Shown here: positions 44,470 through 55,701 of the stretch, piece by piece
Position numbering within the stretch: the first letter of the stretch is position 1
How the letters are laid out: each line of letters starts with the position of its first letter
Source: Paramarasmius palmivorus
Lineage: Eukaryota > Basidiomycota > Agaricomycetes > Agaricales > Marasmiaceae
Assembly: GCA_037176845.1 (NCBI GenBank)
Contig: JAYKXP010000093.1
Span: 62,001-126,000 of the forward strand
Length of the DNA: 64,000 nt
Direction of reading: 5' to 3'
Made by a program: the position numbers and the translations under genes
The notes under the pieces: model-generated
What the model was told of the DNA's origin: nothing
The model's input: only the letters and a program-made list of their open reading frames with translations
Database searches by the model: none

Positions 44470-45820
44470 TGTCAGGACTAAAGAAAACGTGCCAAATGGA
44501 CCAGCCAATATACGGAGGCTTGGTGTAGAGTCTCTGGATTAGAGAGTAGAGCAGATAACACGAAACCCCAAAATCCCCGATAGGCCATTCTTAAGGATCA
44601 AAATTCCGTAAACCGCGGGAGATACAACCCTCAACGACAACCTGCTATCATCAATATCAATTGCAGCGCCGGAACAACAGCCTGCATGGTACAGCCCCAG
44701 CCACGCGACTGAAGCTCGACTGCCAGCGAAATGGGGAATTTCCTTCTACACGCGATAGCCAAGGTCGAATCCAGACTCTTTCTTAAAAGATTTGGGGAAT
44801 CCTATGAGAATGCTGAAACTTGACTACATAGAGCAGTTGACTCGCTGCTCTCCTTTCGTAGTCCTGGATATTCTGGCGACACAACGAATCAACCGTGACG
44901 GAAGGGAAACTTCACAACAATTGATTATGGCGGTACTTGAAATGTGTTAATGATGATTGGAAGTGTCCGCTGGTGAGAGAAGACATCTTCATGAAGCCTT
45001 TCGTCTGCAAGTAAAGCGTTCGGCAGCCCAGGCAGGCTGCATGACAATGATCTGTATAGAAAAGGTTCCTGATATCAATACTCGGGAGAAAATGCGCAAC
45101 GCATTTATTGACAGTAAGCTAATATCGCGCGAAAGGCAGACATGGAAACATACCAGTGAACCAAGGAATATAGTAATGGACAATAGTCTCCTGTAAGCCG
45201 ACTCAATCACTCGTACCTCGAAATGGACAAGGGCTGGATTGAAGACACCGCCCTAACCCTAACCCAATTTTGTCAGGTGAAATTTTCACTTTGTCACGCT
45301 TGTGACGTCACCCTGGTCCTTTACTCTCGACCATTGACGCGAGTCCTTCGCCTTCCTCTGCTTTTGCTCCACTCACCCTCCGCTCACCCTATATCAGGCC
45401 AAACGCCGACAAAACTTCGTCAAGGGTTCACCGGTAGCATCGATGGTATGATTACGCTGGTAAGCCGGTTGACTTAAAACTCTGACACGACAATTTGTGA
45501 CCGCGCACCTTTTCCCTCAGTTGTTTTCTTCGCAATGAACATTCCCAATGCTTCTTCGCGCTCATAGCGACAACCACGTGGCACATTCCCGATCGTACTT
45601 GACTCTATAGTCGAAATATTGATGACATCGTAAGGGTAGTGTATTCGGGCAGAGGTGAGAAAATGGACACTCATCTTCATACATCCAAGCTAATGTCATT
45701 AGACCAGAAGCTCTAGCCTGTCCTCGTAATCTACCGCAGCTCGCCTCAAAGCAACCTCACACACCTTCGCAATCCTCCAAATCTTTTGATATTCGCATCC
45801 TTGTTCTCCCTTCTGGCTTA

Positions 45821-46908
45821 GGCGCTCAATATTCCCAGCCAAAACTAATCGGGTAACAGCAGGCTTCTAAGGGTATCTAGCGGCCCAGCCTCTATCTACC
45901 TGAATATGGTTAAGGGGCCCCTTGCTACCCGATTTTCGAAGGTGGTTACGGGTGATTCCAGGCTGGTCAGGGCTAGCAGCGGTAATTGAGGGTGTGTACG
46001 GGCTTCGAGTAGCACGTTAGCTGGCATATACCAATAGTGGGTAAATTTCTCTATATTCGTGGGCTACTGCAGCATATATACATACATGGCGTCATACAAA
46101 TAGCGAATATCATAGCGAAGATCATAGATAGGGGATGTGGTTAAACAGGCCTCCGACATGTCACCTTTGGAGCGGCTGGATCGAGTCTAGGTAGGTAGTA
46201 ATGACGAAAGGTGGAAGGATATACTGATTGGGACACTTCTTATATGGATCACTAACAGAAAGGAGATGGAGGTCAGTGATCATGCTATCGCACCAAAGCA
46301 GAAACCACATACGTTATAACCCGTCTATCCTTGCTCAACACATGCCAACCAGTCTTCGTGCACCATCTAGAGTTGGTGAGCTTCAGAACGTATTAGGAAT
46401 GGTCTTGAAGTAAGAAAGAAGAGTAGTCCATACCGTGAAAATCATCAAAGGGATACGGAAAAACACAACGCCATGGCCAGGCTGTGAAAAGCATAGAAGA
46501 TGTAAGCCGGTATAAAGATTGCAGACAGACACGTACCTGCAACAGCTCATCTAGATCTACGAGACGCTGAATAAACAAGACATGAAAATGAGTACTTCTG
46601 GGGAAGAGAGGAGGGAGAGTAGAGGATGGTGGTGGAACGAGAGGAAGTCGCGTCAGGGCAAAGGGTACTTGGACAGACATGTGACGTAGCCCACTTTAGG
46701 GCAGGTCAAGATCAGCTATGGCCACAAAATTGTCAAGTCACGTCTGCCGCATTAATGAACTTCGAATTCCTCGGTTTCATTATTCGGATTCCCTGTTCCC
46801 CGTACCGCCATATACCCTTGAGAGCCTGCATTTACCTGCATCACCTGCCAATACCCCGCCAGCCTCCAGCTACCCGATTAGTTTTGGCTGGGGCTCAATA
46901 CCCAGCGC
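45821..46908. mobile_element. 1.1-kb element with terminal inverted repeats
   Basis: A perfect 22-bp core (45834-45855; starts CCCAGCCAAAACTAATCGGG) recurs inverted at 46871-46892. Outside it both ends carry a GCGCT tip and TA neighbours. Several CCCGA/CGGGTA-like motifs lie near the left end. No transposase is recognised, so it would be non-autonomous. Confidence 0.6.
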
Positions 46909-47074
46909 TACATACACCGCATTGCTCTATTGTCCTCCTCCCGTCCCGACTGTCGAAGAATCTTCACTTCTCCGAGCAGATCCCTTATCTCAGCTGGATC
47001 GAGAACAGGAACCTATCCCAACTACCCTTAGAACTCTCCTTGAGGCGACCTGAAGATCTGCATGGATGATTGTG

Positions 47075-47275
47075 TCATGAAGCATAGGTGGAACAGTTTG
47101 AGGTCAGAACACAGGGGACAAAGAGAAGCGAGAGGAGGATCAGAGTTAGGGTGCCGAATGCTTCGTTGAGGGCATCGGGACCCAGGAGTGGCAATAGAGC
47201 AATGCATAGGCGGATGATTACGGAGCCCATTCCCAACTGACGCATGTCTCTGAAGTCGAAAGTCCACACCGCCAT
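47075..47275 (-). CDS. Hypothetical small hydrophobic protein
   Basis: A 66-residue frame starting MAVWTFDFRD with two hydrophobic stretches (IIRLCIALLPLL and LTLILLSLLFVPCVL). No intron or family is evident. Could be chance; listed because it has an ATG, two helices and no overlap with the repeat. Confidence 0.2.
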   Translation of the reverse strand: MAVWTFDFRDMRQLGMGSVIIRLCIALLPLLGPDALNEAFGTLTLILLSLLFVPCVLTSNCSTYAS

Positions 47276-48653
47276 AAAGCCATGTCATGTCCAGGTTCGC
47301 AGCGCAGCGTCTAGACGGCCCAAGGTTTGCTACTCCGAATCTTCAGCACGCTATGCCCATTCCTGTATCATATTGCATCCTCCTCCCAGTTTGCCGCAAC
47401 CGACGACCATATCCAGGGGCCATTACTTTATTAACATCTTGTGCTCTGCAAATCTACTCGCTCTTCGCTCTATTAATGTCACTTTCCATTCTTCGGTTGC
47501 CGGAAACCCCAGAGTGATCACGTGATGGTGATTTGCGTCGCCGTAATGGCTTTTCGGGGTCAACTGCAGCCAGGGTACTCGCCAGTATCACATAGCCAGT
47601 GAAGGGTTAGGATGTCTACTCTATATACACGAATGGTTTATCTGATAACGATCGAGTTCTCGGGTTTCCTCTACTTCTATCTCCACTTATCGCACCACCT
47701 ACTAACGCGGCACGAAACTTTCCATCTTTTTCTCGTACCATCTCTTGGTCGTTTGTCGCCCTCATCATGTTATTGAGGATCAGATTCATCAAGAATCTGA
47801 TACCTCCTTTGATACTATCACTTGTTTTGTTCTACTCTGTCGTTACCACTCTATTGGAGCAACCATCCATCTTTTCGAGAAACCAGACCGTGGTACTGAC
47901 GTTTGGAGAGTTTATCTCTCTGAGGCGGCGAGGTGGTTGAGAGTGGTTGCCGCTCTTGTCACCCTTTCACAAATGTCGAAGACTATCCCCCCTCGCGCTT
48001 GTCAGAGTTGCTCACAACATCGGTGAGCAACCATCATTTTCATGATCTTGCATCAGCATCCATGATCGCTGCTCCGCCTGCGACGTTTCGAGAAATCCAG
48101 GAAAGCCGTGCTGACAGGTACTGCTTTTCTGGAGGATGGGTCCCGATATCGACAGAGAGAAGAAGGCAATCCTCTAGACTCTGTTGTATCTCCTTATTCA
48201 CATCAGAGAAAACCATTTAAACGGGCCTTCATTGTCCGTCTCTTGAGACCGAAAAAGCCAAAATCGAGTTCTGGAATTCAATAGTGTTTGGATTGCGTGA
48301 AGTGCAAGACAAGGACCGTGGCTTGAGACCGCTTACCAGAGCAGGGTCACAGTCAGATGTAGAGATGGTGACCACCGTGCTTTGACGTTTAATCAATGTA
48401 ACCGCGATATGATGCAGCATTTACTGTTCGAAAGGGACCATCATTGGCGAAGCTGTTCCCTACCATGGTACCCCAAGATGTCCTTACAACCGACTGCGTT
48501 GATTATCAACATGTCCGTAAATCAAGCTTGTACGGGATCATGATCATGATGTATAATCTCGAGGTATTACTACTGAAGTGGTCACGATAATCGTTGCTTG
48601 GGACACCTTTCTTTCTCCTCATCTCCTCTCGGTTCATCGACCAGCTGGCTGGG

Positions 48654-49669
48654 ATGGCACGACTGTTGTGAGTATTTTCCTGGGTTTATATAACGATCAG
48701 GTTAATATCTATACAGTTTGGTCGGCTGGCTTCTCTTAGACATTGTATATACGGGTGCATTTAGCATCAGCACACCAGAAATGGTCCTTGTCGGTCAGAC
48801 TACACAGTTTCAGTGGACATGGAACTCCCTTGATCCTTCTGTTATTGGCGTAGGTCTGAAAATGGCACAGAATGGTGGACCCTGTCCCGGGTTGGTCAAT
48901 GACCGTGCAGGCCTTGTCACATTTTCTATTGTGACGCTCGACCTTAGCATTTATGATCAACCTGCCGACGTGGACAGGTCTAGGCATGGCTCAGATGATT
49001 TCGTGGCCAGGCAGACAGGGTAAATTCTCATACTTGACTTGTTTTCGATGTACCAACCGTTTCATCTACTAGAACCTTTCTTCTCTGCGCATACACATCA
49101 CTACCAGTGGATTCAAGTTCCGAGTCACTGTTCAACTTCTCCTTGGTTGCCTCTTCAGACATCATAACTGCGAATCTTGTCTCGCCTCGGTCTGGCGTAA
49201 ACACGTAAGTACTAGTGACATGTTAGGTCAGGCTTAATCTTATAATCAAACTATCAGGGGTGAAATCATTGGGATTTCAATTGGCTCGTTTGCTGCCTGC
49301 TTCATCCTTGTCGCATGTCTACTATCACTACGCTCGTACCGTCGAAGGGGGGTCCGTAATGAATGTCGTGGCGACATCACAGAAGATTTCATCATCAAAG
49401 TCGTCCACAGAGTTCCTCAGGGGAATGCACATTTAGTTCCTTCGACATCTCCAGCACCTCAACAAACAGAGCAGCCTACAAATTCCAATTCTACAACGGA
49501 TGTCACCAATCAGGCTCACCAGAATCAGGAGCACGCTTTTGAACCGCGAGAACAGAGAGCTAGAAGAATTGTTGAGCATGGCGACAGTGGCTGGAGGCCA
49601 TCCAGGCAGCCATCACAAACAAATTCAAGTGTGCTGGATATTCCGCCGGGTTATGAGGCCGCAGTGTAA
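48654..49669 (+). CDS. Tail-family type I membrane protein, divergent intact member
   Basis: Four exons in phase: 48654-48667, 48717-49019, 49073-49204 and 49258-49669, giving 286 residues. Signal peptide MARLFLVGWLLLDIVYTGA. The ectodomain begins FSISTPEMVLVGQTTQFQW, a Kre9/KNH-like first strand pair, with GLVTFSIV later. The helix is 153-174 (IIGISIGSFAACFILVACLL), followed by RSYRRRG. The tail is Gln/Asn/Thr-rich, then RRIVEHGDSGWRP (DSGWRP at 259-264) and a terminal IPPGYEAAV, PPGY at 279-282. It lacks the YPxTTSA block of the array genes. The tiny first exon with a phase-2 junction is the same architecture as alpha and beta, which supports common descent. Function unknown. Confidence 0.8.
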
Positions 49670-50204
49670 CCATGAACCCTACGTATTGCATATACAAAAA
49701 GGTCCCTATTTTGATATCGAAGTAGCTTGATCTCCTCTCTCGCTGTATTCGCCGTCGTGGAAATGGAGAAGTCAGTAACATGAAAATGCAAAACCAGATA
49801 GACGATAAACTGCTTATACAGAGAGCAAAGGAGCTTACTGCTTTAAAATCAAATTTACAGTATCCGCCATATATTATGCCTCTCAAATTCTACCGACTTA
49901 CACCATGATAGTAAAACTCATTGCGTCATGCCGTTTGAATGCCGACCTGGTACCCTCTCCTTGTATCGCTCGAAATCCGCCCCAAATCCTTGTATTTTTG
50001 AGTCAAAGATGCATATATAAACCTTTTTCAGAGTACTAACAAGCATGAGATACAAGCCGAGAATACCCTGAACTGTCGATAAAAATCGTGCTGAGAAGTG
50101 TCGGGGCGAATAAACGGATCAACACGGCATGACGCATTGATTTTTACCACTGACTGTACGAGCGTAATCTGGAGTACAAAGTCCCAGTTCAATGCTTTTT
50201 TCGG
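49670..50204. other. Intergenic between convergent genes
   Basis: The two flanking genes point at each other. The stretch 49680-50100 shows nothing recognisable; it should hold both 3' ends. Confidence 0.4.
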
Positions 50205-50906
50205 TTATGGAGACGCCAATAACGAATGGTCTTTACGCTCTCGAGCACTTCGACGATGCACCCGTATGCCTATCATGACCAGCACAACGACAAGAACGAG
50301 AGATATGAACGTCGAAGTAAGTATGATTGATATAGTTATTGATCGAGTCAGGTTCGGGTTGTTCGAGCTCGGATTGCTTGCGATATAAAGAGTAGATCAG
50401 TGACGATACTAGGTGCTGAGCGAGGAGCCTTACATACCTCTCTGTTGGTCGCGGAGATCCGGTAGTTACAATCCCCATCATATTCGAAGGAATCGATGTA
50501 GGCGAATCGTTGTTAAATGAGTTGGAAGCTTGAGAGATAGATGGAACTGGAGATGAAAAAGGATTCAAAGTTAAAGACGTGGATGAATCACCGGATGGGG
50601 GTAGAGGTCGAGGTTGAGTTGCGTAGGTCATAGTGCTGTAGTTGGAAGTTGTACGTGAAGGGCTCGAGTCGCTGTCATCGTGATCACTATCTTCACAAGT
50701 GTCGTCATCATCCACATCGGAATCACTTCCTTCATCCTCACTCCAGTCTCCCTCGTCGGAGTCGCTGTCATCATCATCGCTTCCTGAAAGACACGTGTGA
50801 TCAGCATAAGCATGGATAATCTGGCTTCAAGATATTCACTTTCAGGAGAAATGATAGCATATGTGGTTTCTTTGTTGAGCACGTCGCTGGGCAGGATAAT
50901 GTCCAT
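50205..50906 (-). CDS. Acidic single-pass membrane protein, likely degenerate tail-family relative
   Basis: Exons 50840-50906, 50438-50783 and 50205-50376 are in phase and give 194 residues from the ATG at 50906. Near the N terminus is an extremely acidic run of about 40 Asp/Ser/Glu residues (SDDDDSDSDEGDWSEDEGSD and onward), then a Ser/Thr/Pro stalk. The helix (ITISIILTSTFISLVLVVVL) is followed by RVHRRSARERKD and the short end SLLASP. It has the general plan of its neighbours, but no DSGWRP and no PPxY. There is no signal peptide at this start; an upstream start near 51124 (MLIRLVFVVV) with further exons is possible. Acidic Asp/Ser runs can bind calcium, but nothing proves it. Confidence 0.55.
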
Positions 50907-52549
50907 GGTTGTATCTTAAATGTGAGGGAAGGAAAAGGCAGGGGAAGTTGCGTTTGCTGCATATAAACATAGTTCTCGCCAAAATCACTGGAGCCATAGA
51001 ACCAAATGCAAATGCCGGAGATCATCAGATGCTTTCGGGAGTACTTGTCATCTTTGGAGAGGTTTCCTGGATTGTATCTGGATACCGATTGATTTACAAC
51101 GACAAAGACGAGGCGAATGAGCATTATGAGGCGGGGAAGCCATGAGAGAATGTTAATTTATCGGTTAAAAGCATAGAAACAGTAGTATGTCGCTCTTCAA
51201 TACGGGAGTACTGCATCCAAGCTCGGATCATCAACAAACACAGGCGATGTTGGAGATGATCCTGTTGCTTGAGCAACGAGTGCCAGATTGCAAAGATAAC
51301 CCCTTGGAATAGGAGCGCATAACAGGATTTTGATTGCTAGAGGGAGTTGTGACCCCTTGCGACAGAGAGACACAGGATGGAATAGACGTCACATAATGGA
51401 CAAAGTGACCCTAACCTGAACCACTTGGGAATTTTTGCGTGAGATTTGATTTCGACTCTTTTCTTTTGTAATAGCTTCCTAGACGAGACATCTAGGTATG
51501 GTAGCCTGGAGCCTTAATTCACCCGAGACCTAGACACAACGTTTTATAACAACGTAGGTACAAGTACTGGGCAAAATAAGACCAACAAAGGTAGAGAGAC
51601 GAGCATAGTGATAGTGCGGGTAAAACGGGTAATGGGAGGCCGGAGATTGGGACGCGTGAATGTTGAGAAGCTGACATAGGCGTCACACCTTTCCATGTTG
51701 TACGTCTGCCTTACTCTATTTTCTTTATGTTGGAGATTTCGAACGTGAAGATAGCTCATGAATGAGAGTACCGGTCTATAGGTGCGTGGAGCAAGCTATA
51801 TTAACCCCTAACCCCTCCGGCTGCAGACGATCCTGGCTACCTATCCGTTCGGCCAGGAAGACCCTTTCAAACCGTTCACGTACTGGTACGGTTTCTGTGG
51901 GCTCCTCAGTCACTTACTTTGACGTATGGCCCGCTGAGACGATCCCGACTCAGTGAGTACGCTGCACGAGGAATGGCATGATGCATAGGACTGAGAATAG
52001 GTACAACGTGCTAGAACGCCTGTAGACTACCGTGACGTAGAAACTCCGACAAACTCCGCCCGGATAGTCCCGTAACCCTTACCTACACCGCCTTGACGAT
52101 TCCTGAAGCCTCGTGGTTGTCGTACATCCCCATATCCTGTACGAACACTCAGATGACGGTTGACTGGATCCTACCATGCAGATAATAACGGTCAACTACT
52201 CTGTAAAGGTATTTGTAAGGAACATCCGTGGTGATTGGACTCTCAAATCCTGCCTACTCATACCTGACTTCTCATTCTTGCGCTGTAATCGGCTGTAGTC
52301 ATACTTACTCGACATCCCACTGTAGCCCTGACCTCAACTCGGTCAGACACCATTCTTCGGAACTTCGGACGAGACTGTTGAACATCAATCACACCCTCCA
52401 TCTGATTGTCAGTCCTTTGTTCGTCAAAGATGCCATCTTGATCTTGTCATTGGAGCTAAGATGCTGGAGTGCTGTTAGCGATTTGATGAACTCCCACGTT
52501 CGGGCGCCAGCAAAACTTACTCTAGAACGTCCATATCACCAACTGCGAA
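50907..52549. other. Intergenic between two minus-strand genes
   Basis: Possible extra 5' exon of the acidic protein at 51000-51124. From 51180 to 52549 only short frames without support; a CCCTAACCCC tract lies near 51808. Confidence 0.4.
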
Positions 52550-53518
52550 TCACAAAGCACGTTCATATTCTCGGGGTACATCAACGACAGGAATGTCATT
52601 ACTAATCCTCGACTCTGGAACCATCGGTATGGGTGGGAGTGGAAGTGATGGCCTCCATCCACTATCGCGGTGTCGTCGAATTTGGGGAGTTGACTCGATT
52701 TTGGTGGTTCGGGAAGCACTTGAGGTTTCGACTGAGATCGAGTACCGGCGATTTGGAGTGAGGATTGAATCGTCGGGAATGGACGAGGCTGTGGGGAGAG
52801 TCGTGGGATAAGAAAGGGGAAGGGGATTCACGGTATATATTCTCTTCAATGATTGGCGTCGTTTGCAGAGGAAGTATACGCCAGTGATGAGTATTAGTGT
52901 GAAAAATGCTACTGTAGAACCAATTATTGCTGGAAGGTTGGACCTATATGTGTCGTTAGACATCGAGAAACGTTGACTAGTACTGGGAGATTCACCTTTG
53001 CTGTGAAGGAGTGCTTGAATTTATTGCGGTACCCGAGCCTGTAACTGCGCAAGAGGATCAGTGTGTTACGAGGAGCTGAGGTTTGGAATGTACTGGTCAT
53101 CACCTATTGACGGTGTAGTTACTGAAAACGTTGTTGGTGATGAGCGACTTGGATCTGTATGATAGGAATTTTAGAACCAATGAGTCGCGGTGCCATATAT
53201 GCCACTCACCAGTCTCGGTCGGGATAGTGTGCAAACTTGTGGGTGTACCTGTCGCAGTGGACGATGGTGATGCCGATTCTGATGAAACAGCGTTGGTGGT
53301 GAATTGCAATGTAGCGCTAGTAGTAACAGTTATGTGTGTTGAGTTTGTAATAATGGAGAGTTGCTTTGAGGTGCTGGACTCCGACGTCGTAGTGATGACC
53401 GTGTAAGCATGCGGTACGGTAGTGACGGTAGTGTGTATTGTAGATGTTACGGTAACAACTGTGTACAGCATGTTAGATCATCGCATAGTCACTCACTTGT
53501 CATACCTTTGCGAGCCAT
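52550..53518 (-). CDS. Tail-family membrane protein without signal peptide
   Basis: Five exons: 53506-53518, 53210-53458, 53104-53154, 52996-53044 and 52550-52943, all in phase, 251 residues. It starts MARK, then a Thr/Val/Ser-rich N-terminal region (VVTVTSTIHTTVTTVPHAYT) with no signal peptide, a helix at about 126-147 (AIIGSTVAFFTLILITGVYF) and a CKRRQ stop. The tail has LSYPTTLPTAS near the membrane (compare YPxTTSA), RRHRDSGWRP and ends VPREYERAL. The terminal box is PREY, not PPxY, the only family copy where the second Pro is replaced. Orientation would be N-out by the positive-inside rule. A TATATA lies about 65 bp upstream. Confidence 0.8.
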
Positions 53519-54263
53519 AAGAAAATTCTTCCCCACCTGAGCCAGATAGGTATAGTGGAGAGGGGTGAATTGTGTGGGGTATATACGAAGAAGGAGATGC
53601 GCTGAGTTATAGGGAAGGCGTCCTTGAATTGAGGGGTCAACTGAGGTAACCTCTAGATGCAATCATGATTTCGGCGTTTCGAGTCTAGAAATTATCAGCC
53701 ACGATTGCTTAGGTGCACGTTGGGAGATGTGTTCTATTCTAGGTCGAGAAGATTCATGTAGTGAACCTTTGATCCGAGCATATATATAGTATACTTCAAT
53801 GTTCTACGTCGCGACAGGTTGGGAATTGTTAAGCCATCGACACAAGCTGTGTTGATAAAATGGCAATGTCGAGATGCTAACTTGATTCACGCATTATGCT
53901 GTGTAGAGTGAGTCAGTGGCGCATCAGAATTAGAAATTTGCCCGGGCGGCTTTTCAATGCTCGTTTGCCGATTTAGGCGATGTTTCGGCCATTTTTTGGT
54001 CTAAAGAGCGCCTAAATGCGGCAAAAGGTGTGAAAGCGGGCCGGTCGGGTGCTGATGGCCGCTGCCCCCGCCGGCCCGAGATAATTCGGGGAACCGTAAA
54101 GAGTCACATGTGTTGGGCTGTACTGTAAATCTCCTTGGACTCGAGTCTAGCGTTACAGTACACGTTGTGGAGCACAATTTATTTCTTCTGTATTGCTCTT
54201 TTTCAGCTCTTTTTTCAGGTATCCTTCCCTAATTCGTATTCCCTAGCAACTACTCAATCATCA
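53519..54263. other. Intergenic
   Basis: 53930-54090 is GC-rich with CCGGGC/GCCGGCCC stretches, possibly a degraded insertion; no clear inverted repeat or duplication was found. Confidence 0.4.
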
Positions 54264-54928
54264 TCACAATGCATGCTCATACTCCGGCGGAACATCCAAC
54301 ACATTACTCCCGCTATCAACCTCTGACGGTGGAGGCCCCGGCCTCCATCCGCTGTCATTGTGTCTTCGTATTCGAGGTAGGGACGAGATTGTCTTTGTGG
54401 TATTATCTATAATTATAGGACCAGTGTTGTTCGAGTTTGCCGGGGTTTCGGTGAATTCAATTTTAGGATGGGGTGTAGGAGCGAGTAGCGCATCTTCATC
54501 AATGTTGAATGGGAGCGGATCGATCATTTTCCTTGATATTCGTCGCTTTCGAAGGAAATATGCGCCGATCATGAGGATTAATGCGATGAAACAGATGGTG
54601 CCAATAATGGCACCGATGATGGGTGTACGGTTGGATTCCGACCTGTGCGGCCCTTTAGCAGTCGTGATTAAAGGAATGGAATTAAACTACGTTGGTTCGG
54701 CGGAACTAGGTCCAGGAGGCCCTGCAGTGGTCTGTGGAGCTGGGAAGCATTTGCGAAGATTGTGTTGAAGGCAAAGTCGACGGTTCGTAGTGATCATTAG
54801 ATGAGCACTGACGGATTGAGACTCTGCTTGTTCGAAGACTCACTGCTGGTTGTAATGATCGAAACAGTAGTAGTAAAAGTTGATGATATGACAATGATAC
54901 TGACAGAGGGAAGAGGAGCCTCAGCCAT
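54264..54928 (-). CDS. Tail-family membrane protein, shortest member
   Basis: Three exons: 54844-54928, 54691-54739 and 54264-54642, giving 170 residues. The start is MAEAPLPSVSIIVISSTFTT, a Thr/Ser-rich extracellular stretch of about 50 residues with no signal peptide. Helix at 53-75 (IIGAIIGTICFIALILMIGA), then RKRRIS. The tail is acidic with two predicted blocks, RRHNDSGWRPGPPPS and a terminal LDVPPEYEHAL. The first intron (about 104 nt) is the longest of this gene and its acceptor is the least certain point. Same orientation and plan as 52550-53518, about 0.75 kb away, so the two are probably a local duplicate pair. Confidence 0.75.
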
Positions 54929-55701
54929 GGCGTTGTAGTTTTGTCAGTGAAGATTTGGCTTTGGGAAAAGGATAGTCTGGTTTTTTATATGCCAGAAGCT
55001 ATATGGTGCTCATGATATACTTGTGGACAGTACCATATTATTGGTGTGGGGAATGCATCAATCGCCGAAGGTATTTTACTATGACTACGGATGAACTCAA
55101 ATAACGCAAACACAAAGAGCATTCTGATCGATGAAATCTCTGTCATTCATTACACACAGCGTTAGTCCTGGTCGCCGGTTAAATGGAAACTCGACGCGTA
55201 ATCTTACGAAACATATGCTCTCCCATCAAAGGCGCTACTATTCTAATGCTGTCTCCCTTGGTCGGCGTTGAAACCGATCCCGTCTTCACAACGATTGGCA
55301 TAGGTTACCCGCAAATGTTTACGTTCTCATCTGCTCCGGATATGATTGCGTTACCGATTGATAATCGTCAATACATTGGTTGTTCCTGGGTGTTGGGCGG
55401 CCAGGGCAACTAATCGAAGGTGGCGGTGTTTCAGACCTGAGCGCTATACTTCCAACATACAAAACTCCTTCAGGAGTCGTTCTAGCTGTTTCATCAATGC
55501 ACGAGCGAACATTATTGGAGAATGGAGATATAGGCATTGCTGTCTTATTAGTGAAACTGGCATTATGGTATGTTTCTTCTTGGTTTCCCTTCCGATAGTG
55601 CTGTACTTTGACTCATGGCCTGGGATTAAAATAGGCGTCCTAGCGATATATAAGTACGCTGCCTTCTCTTTCCCCAGTATTAGCTCGCGGCACACAGTAA
55701 G
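54929..55701. other. Divergent promoter region
   Basis: Lies between a minus-strand tail-family gene and the plus-strand barrel gene. Open frames at 55183-55600 have no supporting motif. Confidence 0.4.
55647..55654 (+). promoter_or_regulatory. TATA-box candidate
   Basis: TATATAAG 48 bases before the ATG at 55702. Confidence 0.5.

Larger units (their letters stand above)
44470..48653. other. Long intergenic region with one inverted-repeat element
   Basis: 45240-45330 shares the GTCACGCTTGTGACGTCACC-like stretch with the beta3 and gamma1 flanks. 45821-46908 is an inverted-repeat element. 47075-47275 has a small hydrophobic minus-strand frame. 47690-48400 has open frames without support. Confidence 0.4.

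Noticed and set aside
45250..45275. CCCTAACCCTAACCC tract as an internal telomere
   Set aside because: Only two to three units, and similar short CCTAACC stretches are scattered at 5498, 33776 and 51808 without subtelomeric features.
53930..54090. GC-rich stretch as a MITE
   Set aside because: The candidate ends do not pair well and no target duplication was found.
55183..55620. Two plus-strand frames before the first barrel gene
   Set aside because: No signal peptide, domain or splice-linked continuation. The region is better read as promoter.
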